Source of the DNA: Actinomycetota bacterium
GTDB taxonomy: Bacteria > Actinomycetota > Acidimicrobiia > Acidimicrobiales > Poriferisodalaceae
Direction: 5' to 3'
NCBI GenBank assembly: GCA_014238065.1
Contig: JABABU010000055.1
Coordinates: 43,177-107,176 of the forward strand
Length of the DNA stretch: 64,000 nt
Below the pieces are notes generated by a model. The model saw only the letters and a list, made by a program, of their open reading frames with translations. It had not been told where the DNA came from and did no database searches. The translations under genes were made by a program, and so were the position numbers. Positions 40,701-49,538 of this stretch are shown here, piece by piece (within the stretch, counting starts at the first letter, position 1; every line of letters starts with the position of its first letter).

Positions 40701-41185
40701 GCGCTCAGGGCAACGTGCACACTCCAGTAGCCTGCGACAACCGAAGCGTCCGCTCCAGGGCCTGCGAGTTCGGCAATCGAGCGCGCGGCACGGAGTCGAT
40801 CTCGGCTCACAGCCCAGACAGCATCCTTCAGCGGCACCAGGGCGGCGTTGACGTCTTCGACCTGCCTGCCACTGAGATCGAGCCTCCCGGCGTCGAGCCT
40901 CGCCTCGATGGCGTTCATGGTCGCGCCGATCGCATCGATCTTCAGGGCTACCTCGGTGACGAGGGTGTGATCTGAAACGAGAGCACGGACGCCTGGCATG
41001 GAACGAAGCTCGAGATCGAGCGAAGCGAGCGTAGAGGCCGCAGCACCAACTGCTTCGGCCAATCGAGAGTCATCGACGTTGGTGCTGAGGCTGTGACCGA
41101 CGGCGTCGAGCGCAGCCCGGATCACGTCGCAGTTGAGATCGTTCCGGTCGTCGCGTCGACGAACGACCCCGATGATTCCGCACAT
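37742..41185 (-). CDS. glmS: Oversized glucosamine-fructose-6-phosphate aminotransferase (GlmS-like)
   Basis: A 1147-residue protein, nearly twice the usual 600-620. Cys2 is the glutaminase nucleophile (MCGIIG). A helical insertion of about 140 residues (12-150) then separates it from the rest of the domain, which resumes at RLEVRGRDSAGI and continues with LGHTRWASVG (about 261-270) and NGDVDNF (301-307). The isomerase half keeps SQSGTTTDT (584-592), VASTKAF (637-643), NGSNATAARE (714-723), Glu730, His746 and the final catalytic Lys950 (AKTVTVG). SIS2 holds extra sequence (about 840-935), and a tail of about 190 residues follows the normal C terminus. Position beside glmM supports the GlmS role. 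What the additions do is unknown. Confidence 0.86.
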   Translation of the reverse strand: MCGIIGVVRRRDDRNDLNCDVIRAALDAVGHSLSTNVDDSRLAEAVGAAASTLASLDLELRSMPGVRALVSDHTLVTEVALKIDAIGATMNAIEARLDAGRLDLSGRQVEDVNAALVPLKDAVWAVSRDRLRAARSIAELAGPGADASVVAGYWSVHVALSAIDRLEVRGRDSAGIEVSVSKHGIDPDDLRNATAAQGRLMDGSFRSGSIRSDGERLVFVYKTAAEIGELGDNTAAIRAQVENDDLLRVAMSSVDAEVVVLGHTRWASVGIISEANAHPLDSTELERSGSQTGPLVTAVLNGDVDNFGDLKALHGLAIPPEITTDAKVIPTLVSRGVGDGQEPLEAFRSSVASFEGSVAIGCLTSADPDKMLLALRGSGQALYVGIAEDAFIVASEPYGVVEEATSYLRMDGETPANLANPVGSQGQIVSLSAAKAGSIDGIDRIAYDGTRLDVTADELTVPEITTRDIDLGDAPHFFLKEVTEAPTSFRKTLRGRIVETEHGLEERLGDLTIPASVRERLSSGAISRVLAIGQGTAAVAAESLEAFLVPLARGRLLVESTLATELSGFGLRDDMSDTLVVAVSQSGTTTDTNRTVDLVRGRGASVIAIVNRRGSDLTDRCDGVLYTSDGRDVEMSVASTKAFYAQIAAGALLSCAVARAVGIDAADAAEISELLAAMQQLPDAMTSVIEGRESISEIARRHAPSKRYWALVGNGSNATAARELRIKLSELCYKAIANDSTEDKKHIDLSSEPLILVCAAGLEGSTADDVAKEVAIFRAHKATPIVFASGDTERFSAAVELIRVPAVHPRVDFVLATVAGHLFGYEAALAIDAQARPLRDARVEIEGALQTGALEEDGWSSLGQGLKEPGARYFDALRRGEYNGHLEASTAVRMATLLRYAVGTVPLDAYQVDFGKIGTPAVVLDDLTRALNIGIDELTRPVDAIKHQAKTVTVGISRSDETLMQAMLVRETIAAGAARDRLTYRSLRTLAALDPAAISVLGYTRYRIEGDVEDDATIHVIDRGGIASDIPSRTNDQPALRGTKHRAAYEREVTVARGREDGRIVIHVPEVKDNQPTGITLLHVKFSERLDAPMMRAVMEGYRGRYSALKDAVTETEPTFRDDLLATVDVVDLLTEPVWVLAENWTS

Positions 41186-41229
41186 GTCGACCGAGGTTAC
41201 TGCCCTGACCGCTCGATCTCATCTCGGCG

Positions 41230-42564
41230 CTACCGACTCGGGTGGCGCCCGAATCGTCTGGCCACCGCACCGGCGAGATGCTGGGCGATGGCGTCAGCCA
41301 TGTCGGAAGTCTCGGCTTCCACCATCACCCGAACAACGGGTTCTGTCCCGCTGGGACGGATCAGAATTCGCCCATTGCCAGCCAGTGTGCGTTCGGCGGC
41401 ACGCAACTCCGCGGAAAGATTCTCGACTACATCGGGTCGTCGTTCTGCGACGTCCACGTTGACCAACACCTGCGGAAGCCGCGTCATCACCTCGGCACTG
41501 ATGTCAGCCAGCGGCCGTCCGCTACGAAGCACCAGGTCACCCAGCATCGCCCCTGCCAGCACGCCGTCGCCGGTCGATGCGATGTCGGCGAAAATGATGT
41601 GGCCACTTTGCTCGCCACCAAGGCTGTGGCCGTTGTCGGCGAGGCTGGCCAGGACGTGCCGGTCCCCGACGGGCGTGACATCGACAGCGATGTCGTTGAT
41701 CGCCATGGCTCGCCGGAGACCCAAGTTCGACATGACTGTGACGACGAGCGTGTCGTTGGAGAGTCGAGCGCGATCCTTCAGGTCGATGGCGAACATGCAC
41801 ATCAGACGATCCCCATCGACGATCTGACCGCGGCCGTCGACCGCGATCAGTCGATCGGCGTCACCATCGAAAGCAAGGCCGATGTCGGCCCCTTTCTCGA
41901 CCACCTTGGCTGCGAGGACCGAGGGGTCGGTCGATCCGACGCCATCGTTGATGTTCCGACCGTCTGGAGAGTCGTGGAGCACCTCGACCTCTGCACCGAG
42001 TTCTGCGAACACACGACCGGCGACCGTCGACGCAGCACCATGCCCACAATCGAGCACGACCGACAGCCCAGAGAGTGTTCGACCTTCGAGCGCGCCCACA
42101 ACATTCGCGACGTAGATATCGCCACCGGTTTCGACAACACGAACCTCGCCTTCGGAGATGGGTTCCTCGCCGCTCGCCAACTGGTCCATCCGCCGCTCGA
42201 TCGCAGTTTCTGCATCGTCGGTCAGTTTCTTGCCGCCAGGCCCGAAAATCTTCAAGCCGTTGTCGTGCCACGGGTTGTGCGAGGCCGAGACCACGACGGC
42301 GCACCCCTCGGACCTGGAGGCCATGAGCGCAATGGCCGGGGTCGGCAAGACACCCAGGAGATCCACGGTTGCCCCACGCGAGGCCAAACCTTCGGCGACG
42401 GCAACCTCGAGGCGAGGCCCCGACTCGCGTGTGTCGCGCCCAATACTCCAACGCCCGGCACCGAGCACATCAGCGGCGGCGCGACCGAGCAGGTTCGCAA
42501 GCGTTTCGGTGAGATCGACATCGACGCGCCCGCGGAGGCCGTCGGTTCCGAACCCCAGCGTCAT
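41230..42564 (-). CDS. glmM: Phosphoglucosamine mutase
   Basis: A 444-residue enzyme interconverting glucosamine-6- and 1-phosphate for UDP-GlcNAc. The N terminus FGTDGLRG, the phosphoserine loop VVVSASHNPWHDNG, the metal loop FDGDADRLI and the phosphate-binding IRPSGTEPVVRVMVEA are all present. It starts MTLGFGTDG and follows rpsI in the order seen in mycobacteria. It is 44 bases upstream of the large glmS-like gene. Confidence 0.96.
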   Translation of the reverse strand: MTLGFGTDGLRGRVDVDLTETLANLLGRAAADVLGAGRWSIGRDTRESGPRLEVAVAEGLASRGATVDLLGVLPTPAIALMASRSEGCAVVVSASHNPWHDNGLKIFGPGGKKLTDDAETAIERRMDQLASGEEPISEGEVRVVETGGDIYVANVVGALEGRTLSGLSVVLDCGHGAASTVAGRVFAELGAEVEVLHDSPDGRNINDGVGSTDPSVLAAKVVEKGADIGLAFDGDADRLIAVDGRGQIVDGDRLMCMFAIDLKDRARLSNDTLVVTVMSNLGLRRAMAINDIAVDVTPVGDRHVLASLADNGHSLGGEQSGHIIFADIASTGDGVLAGAMLGDLVLRSGRPLADISAEVMTRLPQVLVNVDVAERRPDVVENLSAELRAAERTLAGNGRILIRPSGTEPVVRVMVEAETSDMADAIAQHLAGAVARRFGRHPSR

Positions 42565-42632
42565 TGGCCCAAAGCGAAGATCATCGCAGTGGAATGTAGG
42601 CGCTCATGGCACCTGACCCGCGAAATTTCGAG

Positions 42633-43025
42633 TTAACGCTTCGAGTACTGAGGAGCTTTACGAGCCTTCTTGAGGCCGTACTTCTTGCTCTCCTTCTCAC
42701 GCGAATCGCGGGTGAGAAGGCCAGCTGCCTTGAGCGCAGGCCGCGACTCTGGGTCAAGTTCCACCAACGCACGGGCAATGCCGAGGCGGAAGGCGCCGGC
42801 CTGGCCGCTTGGGCCCCCGCCGTCCATGGTCGCATCGATGTCGTATGCCTCGACGGTCTCGGTGAGACGAAGCGGCTCGGTCACCAGCATGCGATGGACG
42901 GCCGACGGGAAGTAATCCTCGATCGGACGCTTGTTCACGGTGATCTGGCCTGCGCCGGAGCGGAGGCGCACACGGGCAACGGCGCGCTTGCGGCGACCTG
43001 TGGTCTGAACGAGGGGTGTTGACAC
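42633..43025 (-). CDS. rpsI: Ribosomal protein S9
   Basis: A 130-residue small-subunit protein. It begins with a short actinobacterial N terminus, then [15 protein letters not shown] and [12 protein letters not shown]. It ends [12 protein letters not shown], whose terminal Lys-Arg reaches toward the P-site tRNA. It is 14 bases after rplM. Confidence 0.97.
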   Translation of the reverse strand: MSTPLVQTTGRRKRAVARVRLRSGAGQITVNKRPIEDYFPSAVHRMLVTEPLRLTETVEAYDIDATMDGGGPSGQAGAFRLGIARALVELDPESRPALKAAGLLTRDSREKESKKYGLKKARKAPQYSKR

Positions 43026-43039
43026 TTTGAACTCCGGAA

Positions 43040-43489
43040 CTATCGGTCGGCGCGAGCCTGGTCGAGCACGAGCGGCTGAGGCTGCTGGGCTGCGTGGGGG
43101 TGATCGGGGCCGGCGTAGACCTTCAGCTTCGTGAGCATCTGGTCGCCGAGTCGGTTGGAGGGCAGCATGCCCTTGATCGTCTTGCGGACGGCGTCGGCCG
43201 GCTTTCGCGACAGAAGGCTGCCGTAGGTCTCCTCCTTGAGGCCGCCCGGGTAGCCAGAGTGGCGGTAGACCATCTTCTTCTCGGCCTTCCCGGCGGTGAG
43301 GACGACCTTTTCGGCGTTCACGATGATGACGTGGTCACCGACATCGAGATGCGGGGTGAACATTGGCTTGTGCTTACCGCGCAGGATGCTGGCAACCTCG
43401 GTCGACATGCGACCAAGGACGAGATCGGTCGCATCGACAACGTGCCAGGCCCGTTGGATCTCGCTGGCTTTCGGGGAGTACGTACGCAC
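43040..43489 (-). CDS. rplM: Ribosomal protein L13
   Basis: A 149-residue large-subunit protein: [20 protein letters not shown] at the start, then [20 protein letters not shown] and the [19 protein letters not shown] block. It leads the rplM-rpsI-glmM-glmS-nnr-alr run. Confidence 0.97.
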   Translation of the reverse strand: MRTYSPKASEIQRAWHVVDATDLVLGRMSTEVASILRGKHKPMFTPHLDVGDHVIIVNAEKVVLTAGKAEKKMVYRHSGYPGGLKEETYGSLLSRKPADAVRKTIKGMLPSNRLGDQMLTKLKVYAGPDHPHAAQQPQPLVLDQARADR

Positions 43490-43797
43490 GGAAACAGCCT
43501 CGTGGAAGAGAATCAGGTGGAGTCGACCAGCGAGTCAGCGAACTGCGCCGTCAGTGCCGGTCGGGCGAGCCCCATACGCGACGAGGCCGAAGTGCAAGGA
43601 TACGGTGCCATCTCCCGCGCGACAACTCCCACGAGCACGCTCCCACACGACGCTCAAAGTGTTGTCGTCGATGCTCCGACCGCGAAACGCACCATCGACC
43701 GCAATTCACTCCCCCACCGAGACAAGCGCGTGGATGACCCCGATCGAGGGTCAGCGGGAGAGCCTGTCGGCTCTCACGTCCGATATCCACGACTGAC
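43490..43797. other. Intergenic region upstream of rplM, no gene seen
   Basis: The 308 bases between rplM and the acetyltransferase gene hold no credible reading frame or RNA gene. Near the acetyltransferase stop there is a small hairpin (GAGAGCC/GGCTCTC, 43758-43775, seven-base arms, four-base loop) without a T-run. It could be a weak terminator for the minus-strand unit upstream. The promoter for rplM must lie here, but I see no clear box pair. Confidence 0.55.
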
Positions 43798-44235
43798 TCA
43801 GAGATACAGCCGGAACCCTGCGGCTTCCTCCTCGAAACCGACGCTTCTGTACAGCGCGTGGGCTCCATCATCGGCATGGCGCTTGTGAGCGAGAAGCTGG
43901 ATCTTGTGGCAACCGCGCCGGCGGGCGTCGTCCAGGATTCGCAGAAGCAGCCGCGATGCGATGCCCTTGCGACGATGCGCCCCCGACACCCGCATCGCCT
44001 CGATGAAGCCGGTCGGACGGCAGTCATAGCTGAGGTTGGCGAGCACCAGGAACGTCGCGCACGCCACCAACTCGCCATCGGCCTCGGCCACATACACGGT
44101 GGTGTCGGGTCGCGACATCACCTCAGCCCAGGTATCGATCTCCAGCCGACTCGGCTCCTGTCGACCGTCATACAACAGGCCGACGATCTGGGGAAGATCG
44201 GCGAGCACGGAGCTGCGAAGGAGGACTTCGGCCAT
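43798..44235 (-). CDS. GNAT-family acetyltransferase
   Basis: A 145-residue acetyltransferase. The acetyl-CoA motif is in VSGAHRRKGIASRLLLRILDDA (RRKGIA loop) and the C-terminal half is ALYRSVGFEEEAAGFRLYL. The ATG shares a base with the truA stop (TGATG). The substrate is unknown. It is last in the selD-truA unit. Confidence 0.86.
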   Translation of the reverse strand: MAEVLLRSSVLADLPQIVGLLYDGRQEPSRLEIDTWAEVMSRPDTTVYVAEADGELVACATFLVLANLSYDCRPTGFIEAMRVSGAHRRKGIASRLLLRILDDARRRGCHKIQLLAHKRHADDGAHALYRSVGFEEEAAGFRLYL

Positions 44236-44987
44236 CAATACAGCACGGCTTCAAGCGCCAAACCCTGAGGCGGACACACCTCAGGAGCAAGGCTCCTATC
44301 ACCGGTTTCGAGGAGGCGATCGACGACATCTGGGCTCATCCGCCCCCGCGCAATCTCGACCGTCGTCCCCACGATCGAGCGGACCATCTGCTGACAAAAA
44401 GCGTTGGCCGAGACCACGAAATGGAGTTCATCGCCGCACTCCGTCCAGGTCGCCTCCGACACAACGCGAGTCAGATCCGCCTCAGGCTGTCCCTTTGGTC
44501 GACGGCAGTACCCGCTGAAGTCGTGCGAGCCGACGAACTTCGACGCAGCCTCGTTCAGGAGGTCGATGGAAACTGGAGGAGGGACGCACCACACGATGTC
44601 GGAGCGCAACGGATCCGGCACATCCGACACCAGCAGTCGATAGCGGTATCGCCGTCCAGTGGCGGAGAACCTGGCGTGAAAATTCTCGTCCACGACGTTC
44701 ACTGCCTGGATCGCGATATCGGGAGCACACAACTTGTTCAGTGCCGACTTCAACTTCAGAGGGTCGAAGTGAGCAGCAGTCGTGGAGAAACTGACCACTT
44801 GACCGGTCGCGTGAACACCACGATCAGTTCTGCCGGCGACGATCAGAGACACCGGATGCCGCAGAACCTTCTCGATACCCGAGACAAGCTCGGTTTCGAC
44901 GCTCGGCACGTCAGGATTCGCCGCGAACCCGTGGAATGAGGACCCGCGATAGGCGAGATCGATCCTGACGCGGGTGCTGCCGCTCAT
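44235..44987 (-). CDS. truA: tRNA pseudouridine synthase A
   Basis: A 250-residue synthase that makes pseudouridine 38-40 in the tRNA anticodon arm. The catalytic Asp is in VAGRTDRGVHATGQV, and FHARFSATGRRYRYRLL and AFCQQMVRSIVG are family blocks. I start it at the ATG at 44987, two bases after the selD stop. A frame open to 45194 adds residues without similarity. In mycobacteria truA follows rplQ directly; here selD lies between them. Confidence 0.94.
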   Translation of the reverse strand: MSGSTRVRIDLAYRGSSFHGFAANPDVPSVETELVSGIEKVLRHPVSLIVAGRTDRGVHATGQVVSFSTTAAHFDPLKLKSALNKLCAPDIAIQAVNVVDENFHARFSATGRRYRYRLLVSDVPDPLRSDIVWCVPPPVSIDLLNEAASKFVGSHDFSGYCRRPKGQPEADLTRVVSEATWTECGDELHFVVSANAFCQQMVRSIVGTTVEIARGRMSPDVVDRLLETGDRSLAPEVCPPQGLALEAVLY

Positions 44988-44989
44988 GT

Positions 44990-46030
44990 TCAGCGGAGAA
45001 TGACGGCGCCGTCGCCCGCGGCAGTCGAACCGATCTTGGCGGCTGTGTGTCCGGTTGCAGCGAGTCGCAGAACTACCTCGCTGGTGACAGCCGGGTCGAC
45101 GCCGAAGATGAGACCACCTGAGGTCTGCGCATCGGCGACGAGCAGCTGTGTCAGTTCGTCGTGGGACCCTGCATCGAGGATCGCCCGACTCCAATCGAGA
45201 TTCCGCCTGCTACCACCAGGCATGATGCCGTCCGCGGCGAGGGACTTTGCCCCCGGCAGGAACGGAATTGCCTCGAAATCAATGATGGCGATGAGGTTCG
45301 ATTCGATGCACATGCGGCCGAGATGTCCGAGCAGTCCGAACCCGGTGACATCAGTGCATCCGGTGGCTCCCGCCTCGACGGCGACTCTGGACGCTTCATC
45401 GTTCAGGCGAGTCATCGAAGCAATGGCGCCTGTTGCGATGTCGACGTCGGCAACATCGGCCTTGATGGCGGTGGTGATCACCCCGATCCCGAGGGGCTTG
45501 GTGAGCACGAGGTCTTGATCCGGTTTCAGGGCCGCGTTCGTGAGCATCCTGTCCGGATGTACCTCACCGGTGACTGACATGCCGTACTTCGGTTCAGGAT
45601 CATCAATGGTGTGACCGCCGACAATGGCGAATCCCGCCAGGTCTGCGACATCTTGACCGCCAGCCAACAGTTCGCCGAGCAGCGACGTTGGCAAGGCGTC
45701 GGTGTTCCAGCCGACGAGGTTGAGCGCGAACAGCGGCCGCCCACCCATCGCGTAGATGTCAGAGACGCTGTTCGCTGCTGCAACTCGGCCCCAAGTGCGC
45801 GCGTCGTCGACGACCGGGGTGATGAAGTCGGCCGTCGACACGAGCGCTCGCTCGTCGTCGAGCCGCCACACCGCAGCGTCATCACCCGTGACGCTTCCGA
45901 CGAGGAGTTCTGGCGGAACTGAGTTGTTCGTCTGACGCAGTACCTGCGCCAACTCGCCGGGAGCGAGCTTGCAGCCTCAACCAGCGCCGTGGGAGAACTG
46001 CGTCAGCCGAAAAGCTTCACCGTTCGCCAT
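44990..46030 (-). CDS. selD: Selenophosphate synthetase SelD, a selenoprotein with UGA-encoded Sec18
   Basis: A 346-residue enzyme that makes selenophosphate, the selenium donor, from selenide and ATP. The gene starts at ATG 46030 after a GGAGGGGG stretch. The frame reads RLTQFSHGAG, then TGA at 45979-45977, then GCKLAPGEL and on without break to 44990. The TGA sits exactly at the catalytic Cys/Sec position of SelD (Cys17 in E. coli), followed by the conserved Cys20 and catalytic Lys21. It should therefore be read as selenocysteine. A hairpin begins three bases after the TGA. Downstream motifs (GDDAAVW, SVSDIYAMGG, GGHTI, TDVTGFGLLGH) confirm SelD. A gene caller would truncate it to start at TTG 45952. 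truA follows by two bases. Confidence 0.92.
45944..45974 (-). promoter_or_regulatory. SECIS-like hairpin in selD mRNA
   Basis: The upper stem pairs seven bases (45963-45969 with 45951-45957, one G-T) around a five-base loop TCCCG. After an asymmetric internal loop, a four-base lower stem (CTGC/GCAG) closes it. The base of the structure is three nucleotides from the UGA. Size and distance fit bacterial SECIS elements bound by SelB. Confidence 0.7.
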
Positions 46031-46232
46031 GTCCTCACCCCCTCCGCTATCGCTGAGTGGAACGATATCCATCACTCCCCCCAAAAGACGTGGCCTTGCA
46101 GCGAAGCCCATTGGATGCGAGCGTCAGCGAATGAGCACGTAGAGAACTTGAGGAGTCGTAGCCCCCATCTGGAAACACCCGAAGGGGAACGGATCACAAT
46201 CCGAGCGAAGCAACCGAGATCAGTGCGAGCGA

Positions 46233-46583
46233 CTAGACGAGTTCAATCCGCGCCATGGGGGCGTTGTCGCCGTGCCGGGGGCCGAGTTTCAGGATGCGGG
46301 TGTATCCACCAGGTCTGTCGACGTAACGCGGGCCGATGTCGTCGATCAGCTTCTGAGCGATTTCGACATCGCCGATCTGGCTGACGATCTGACGATGGCG
46401 GTGGAGTCCACCCTTCGATGCCTTGGTGATCAGCTTCTCTGCGACGGGTCGCAGCGCTTTGGCCTTGGCTTCTGTGGTTTCGATGGCTTCCGCGGCGAAC
46501 AGCGATGCGGCAAGGTTCGCCATCATCGATTTCTGGTGCGAGGACGAGCCGCCGAGGCTTCTGCCCTTAGTGGGGGTGGGCAT
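46233..46583 (-). CDS. rplQ: Ribosomal protein L17
   Basis: A 116-residue large-subunit protein: [20 protein letters not shown], then [22 protein letters not shown] and [20 protein letters not shown]. It is the last gene of the long ribosomal cluster and lies 11 bases after rpoA. A 202-base gap with weak GC hairpins separates it from selD. Confidence 0.97.
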   Translation of the reverse strand: MPTPTKGRSLGGSSSHQKSMMANLAASLFAAEAIETTEAKAKALRPVAEKLITKASKGGLHRHRQIVSQIGDVEIAQKLIDDIGPRYVDRPGGYTRILKLGPRHGDNAPMARIELV

Positions 46584-46594
46584 TGGAGCTACTC

Positions 46595-47542
46595 CTACAG
46601 ACCTGCGGTCATGCCCTTGAGGGCAAGTCCACGCTCGTCGAGCTTGACGATGACTTCGTCGAGGGATTTCTGACCGAAGTTGGTGATAGAGAGCAGATCA
46701 TCAGGCGACATGGTGAGAAGTTCACCGACGCTGTTGACCTGCACTCGCTTGAGACAGTTGCGGGGACGCTCCGAAAGATCGAGATCCTCGATCGGGAGGT
46801 CGAGATCTGGGGATCCGCCGGCTACGACCGGAAGTTCGCCGATGTCGAGCCCGAGTGGCTCATCGCTCATGTCGGCAACAAGAGCGACAAGGGTGCGCAG
46901 CGTGTCGCCTGCGGACGCAAGTGCGTCGCGTGGCGAGATGGCACCGTCGGTCTCGATGTCGAGAATGAGACGGTCGAAGTTGGTCGACTGCTCGACGCGG
47001 GTCGGCTCGACTTCGATGGCGACTCGGCGAACGGGCGAAAAGATGGCGTCGATTGGAACAACGCCAATGATAGAGCTGCCAGATCCTGCGATCGACGACT
47101 GGTAGCCACGGCCCTGCTCGACCGTGAGGTCCGCAGCGAGGCGACCTTTCTCGTTGAGCGTCGCGATGACGAGTTCCGGGTTGAGGCACTCGACCTCTGA
47201 TGGGAACTGGATGTCGCCCGCTGTGATCTCGCCAGCCCCGCGGCCGTCGAGTCGGAGGGCGATTGGTTCCTCTGACTCTGACCGCAGGACGACGTCCTTC
47301 AGGTTCAAGATGATGTCGGTGACATCTTCGATGACACCGGCGATCGTGTCGAACTCATGAAGGGCTTCGTCAAAGTTGACCTGGGTGATTGCCGCGCCCG
47401 GGATCGATGACAGAAGGGTCCTACGAAGTGAGTTTCCCAGCGTGTAGCCAAAGCCTGGCTCGAGTGGACCGATCGCGAACTTCTGGCGACCGGCCTCCTC
47501 CTCGCCGACGGGTTCAACTGTGGGCCGCTGCATGATGAGCAT
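46595..47542 (-). CDS. rpoA: RNA polymerase alpha subunit
   Basis: A 315-residue subunit that nucleates the polymerase core. The N-terminal domain has [23 protein letters not shown]. The C-terminal domain carries [11 protein letters not shown], which matches the UP-element and activator contact surface (the Arg, Asn, Cys-Leu-Lys series). Position between rpsD and rplQ is the standard one. Confidence 0.98.
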   Translation of the reverse strand: MLIMQRPTVEPVGEEEAGRQKFAIGPLEPGFGYTLGNSLRRTLLSSIPGAAITQVNFDEALHEFDTIAGVIEDVTDIILNLKDVVLRSESEEPIALRLDGRGAGEITAGDIQFPSEVECLNPELVIATLNEKGRLAADLTVEQGRGYQSSIAGSGSSIIGVVPIDAIFSPVRRVAIEVEPTRVEQSTNFDRLILDIETDGAISPRDALASAGDTLRTLVALVADMSDEPLGLDIGELPVVAGGSPDLDLPIEDLDLSERPRNCLKRVQVNSVGELLTMSPDDLLSITNFGQKSLDEVIVKLDERGLALKGMTAGL

Positions 47543-47575
47543 TGGTCGGTAACTCCTGGAATGCAGGGGGAAGGG

Positions 47576-48193
47576 TTATTTGCTGTACAGCTCAACGATG
47601 AGCTGCTCGCGAACGGGAATATCGATCTGCTCACGGGTGGGCAGTTCTCGGACGGTGACCTGTTGGCCCCCGTCTCCAGCTTCGAGCCATGCCGGTGCGG
47701 CACGGTCGAGGACGTCAAGGTTCCAGCGAACCGTGACCATTTCACGAGACTTGTCGCGTAGTTCGATGACGTCGCCGGCACGAGCGCGATAACTCGGGAT
47801 GTCGACGCGGCGACCGTTCACATTGATGTGACCGTGACCGACGAACTGGCGGGCCTGCGGGCGGGTTGCCGCCCAGCCGGCGCGGTAGACGATGTTGTCG
47901 AGCCGACGCTCGAGGAGCTGCAACAGGATGTGACCGGTGACGCCTTGGTTGTTACTGGCTTCTTTGTAGATGTTGCGGAACTGACGCTCGGTGATGCCGT
48001 AGGAGAAGCGAGCCTTCTGCTTTTCCTGGAGCTGGGTCAGGTACTCGGAGTTGTTGCTGCGGCGGCGGGTGCGACCGTGCTCTCCTGGCGGGTACGGACG
48101 GCGATCAAGCGCCTTGACCTCGCCTGCTGTTCCCCAGATGTTGACGCCGAGTCGACGTGACACCCGAGCCTTCGGACCGGTGTAACGAGCCAT
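47576..48193 (-). CDS. rpsD: Ribosomal protein S4
   Basis: A 205-residue small-subunit assembly protein. It starts [16 protein letters not shown], with the S4 RNA-binding domain around [25 protein letters not shown] and [20 protein letters not shown] 48193 is chosen because the longer frame overlaps rpsK without similarity. The N-terminal zinc cysteines found in some S4 proteins are absent. Confidence 0.97.
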   Translation of the reverse strand: MARYTGPKARVSRRLGVNIWGTAGEVKALDRRPYPPGEHGRTRRRSNNSEYLTQLQEKQKARFSYGITERQFRNIYKEASNNQGVTGHILLQLLERRLDNIVYRAGWAATRPQARQFVGHGHINVNGRRVDIPSYRARAGDVIELRDKSREMVTVRWNLDVLDRAAPAWLEAGDGGQQVTVRELPTREQIDIPVREQLIVELYSK

Positions 48194-48194
48194 G

Positions 48195-48593
48195 TCAGAC
48201 CCTCCGACGCTTTGGTGGACGGCATCCGTTGTGGGGAACCGGGGTGACATCCTTGATGCCGGTGATTTCGATTCCGGCGGTCTGGATCGAGCGGATAGCG
48301 GTTTCGCGGCCAGAGCCAGGGCCCTTCACTTCGACATCGACCCTACGCACGCCGTGTTCCATGGCCTTGCGAGCCGCCTGCTCTGCTGCTTGCTGTGCAG
48401 CGAACGGCGTTGACTTACGCGATCCCTTGAACCCGACGTTGCCAGCCGATGCCCACGACAACGCATTGCCCTGGAGATCGGTGAAGGTGATGATCGTGTT
48501 GTTGAACGAACTCTTGATGTGAGCAACGCCGTGGGTGACGTTCTTGCGCTCGCGGCGACGGGGTCGTCTCCCGCCGGCTGGTGGCTTTGCCAT
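48195..48593 (-). CDS. rpsK: Ribosomal protein S11
   Basis: A 132-residue platform protein of the small subunit: [45 protein letters not shown], and the end [15 protein letters not shown]. It is one base upstream of rpsD and 48 bases downstream of rpsM. Confidence 0.98.
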   Translation of the reverse strand: MAKPPAGGRRPRRRERKNVTHGVAHIKSSFNNTIITFTDLQGNALSWASAGNVGFKGSRKSTPFAAQQAAEQAARKAMEHGVRRVDVEVKGPGSGRETAIRSIQTAGIEITGIKDVTPVPHNGCRPPKRRRV

Positions 48594-48641
48594 AACTGCT
48601 GTTGATCCTCTGAGACTGGTGTGTGTGGGGTTACCCGCGAC

Positions 48642-49019
48642 CTAGCGCGGGACCTTCTTCTTGCCGGCAACGGTCTTGCGCGGACCCTTGCGGGTGCGAG
48701 CATTGGTATGGGTGCGCTGTCCGCGAACGGGAAGGCTCCTGCGATGGCGAAGGCCTTGGTAGCAGCCGATCTCCATCTTTCGCTTGATGTCCTGGGAGAC
48801 ATCACGGCGAAGGTCACCCTCGATCTTGATGTTGTCCTCGATGAAGGTGCGAATCTTGGCGACCTCTTCATCGGTGAGGTCGCGAACGCGGGTCTCACGC
48901 GAGATGTTGGTCTGGTCACAGATCAGCTGAGCCTTACTGCGACCGACGCCGTAGAGGTAGGTGAGTGAGACCTCGATCCTCTTTTCGCGAGGAATGTCGA
49001 TGCCTGAAATACGAGCCAT
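48642..49019 (-). CDS. rpsM: Ribosomal protein S13
   Basis: A 125-residue head protein contacting the P-site tRNA and L5: [38 protein letters not shown], and the basic tail [20 protein letters not shown]. It follows rpmJ by 13 bases. Confidence 0.98.
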   Translation of the reverse strand: MARISGIDIPREKRIEVSLTYLYGVGRSKAQLICDQTNISRETRVRDLTDEEVAKIRTFIEDNIKIEGDLRRDVSQDIKRKMEIGCYQGLRHRRSLPVRGQRTHTNARTRKGPRKTVAGKKKVPR

Positions 49020-49032
49020 GGTGTGAGTCTCC

Positions 49033-49146
49033 CTAGCCCTGGCGTTGCTTGTGACGTGGGTTGGTGCAGATCACGGCGACGCGACCGCGACGCCGAATGA
49101 TTCGGCACTTGTCACACATGGGTTTGACGCTTGGACGGACCTTCAT
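49033..49146 (-). CDS. rpmJ: Ribosomal protein L36
   Basis: A 37-residue protein too short for many gene finders: [20 protein letters not shown] followed by [15 protein letters not shown]. It has the zinc ligands Cys-x-x-Cys, a third Cys and His, so it is the zinc-binding form. It sits between infA and rpsM, its conserved place. Confidence 0.96.
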   Translation of the reverse strand: MKVRPSVKPMCDKCRIIRRRGRVAVICTNPRHKQRQG

Positions 49147-49177
49147 AAATCTTCCACTTTGCTTTCGAGAGCACTGG

Positions 49178-49402
49178 CTACTTGTACCGGTATGTGATGC
49201 GTCCGCGGCTGAGGTCGTATGGGGTCAACTCGACCTGAACTCGGTCACCGGGAAGAATTCGGATGTAGTGCATCCTCATCTTTCCGCTGATGTGGGCCAG
49301 CACGCTGTGGCCGTTGTCGAGTTCGACGCGGAATGTTGCGCTCGGAAGAGGTTCAACAACCTTTCCTTCCATCACGATCACATCATCTTTGGGCTTCGGC
49401 AG
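49178..49402 (-). CDS. infA: Translation initiation factor IF-1, apparent CTG start
   Basis: A 74-residue OB-fold factor with [41 protein letters not shown] and the end [12 protein letters not shown]. No ATG, GTG or TTG lies where the family begins. CTG at 49402 gives the residue 1 expected from other IF-1 proteins and has AAGGAG nine bases upstream. TTG at 49411 directly abuts that AAGGAG and is not plausible. An internal GTG would remove about a dozen residues. The start is therefore inferred as CTG. The map gene usually found between adk and infA is absent. Confidence 0.9.
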   Translation of the reverse strand: MPKPKDDVIVMEGKVVEPLPSATFRVELDNGHSVLAHISGKMRMHYIRILPGDRVQVELTPYDLSRGRITYRYK

Positions 49403-49538
49403 TGTCTTCAACTCCTTGTTGGGTGACGGGTTTCGGTGCAGGGCGGAGATGCCACCACCTGGTGAAAGCGTCGGGGATCGCGCCACTTTTGTTGACTCTC
49501 GAAAGAGCAGTTTCAACTCCCGGGGGAGCCGAACGTGT

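Noticed and set aside
41242..42636. A 464-codon plus-strand frame
   Set aside because: It is antisense to glmM, which has all active-site motifs.
46031..46232. Possible tRNA-Sec gene beside selD
   Set aside because: I looked on both strands for a TCA anticodon arm and a T-loop of the GGTTCGAxTCC type. None is present.
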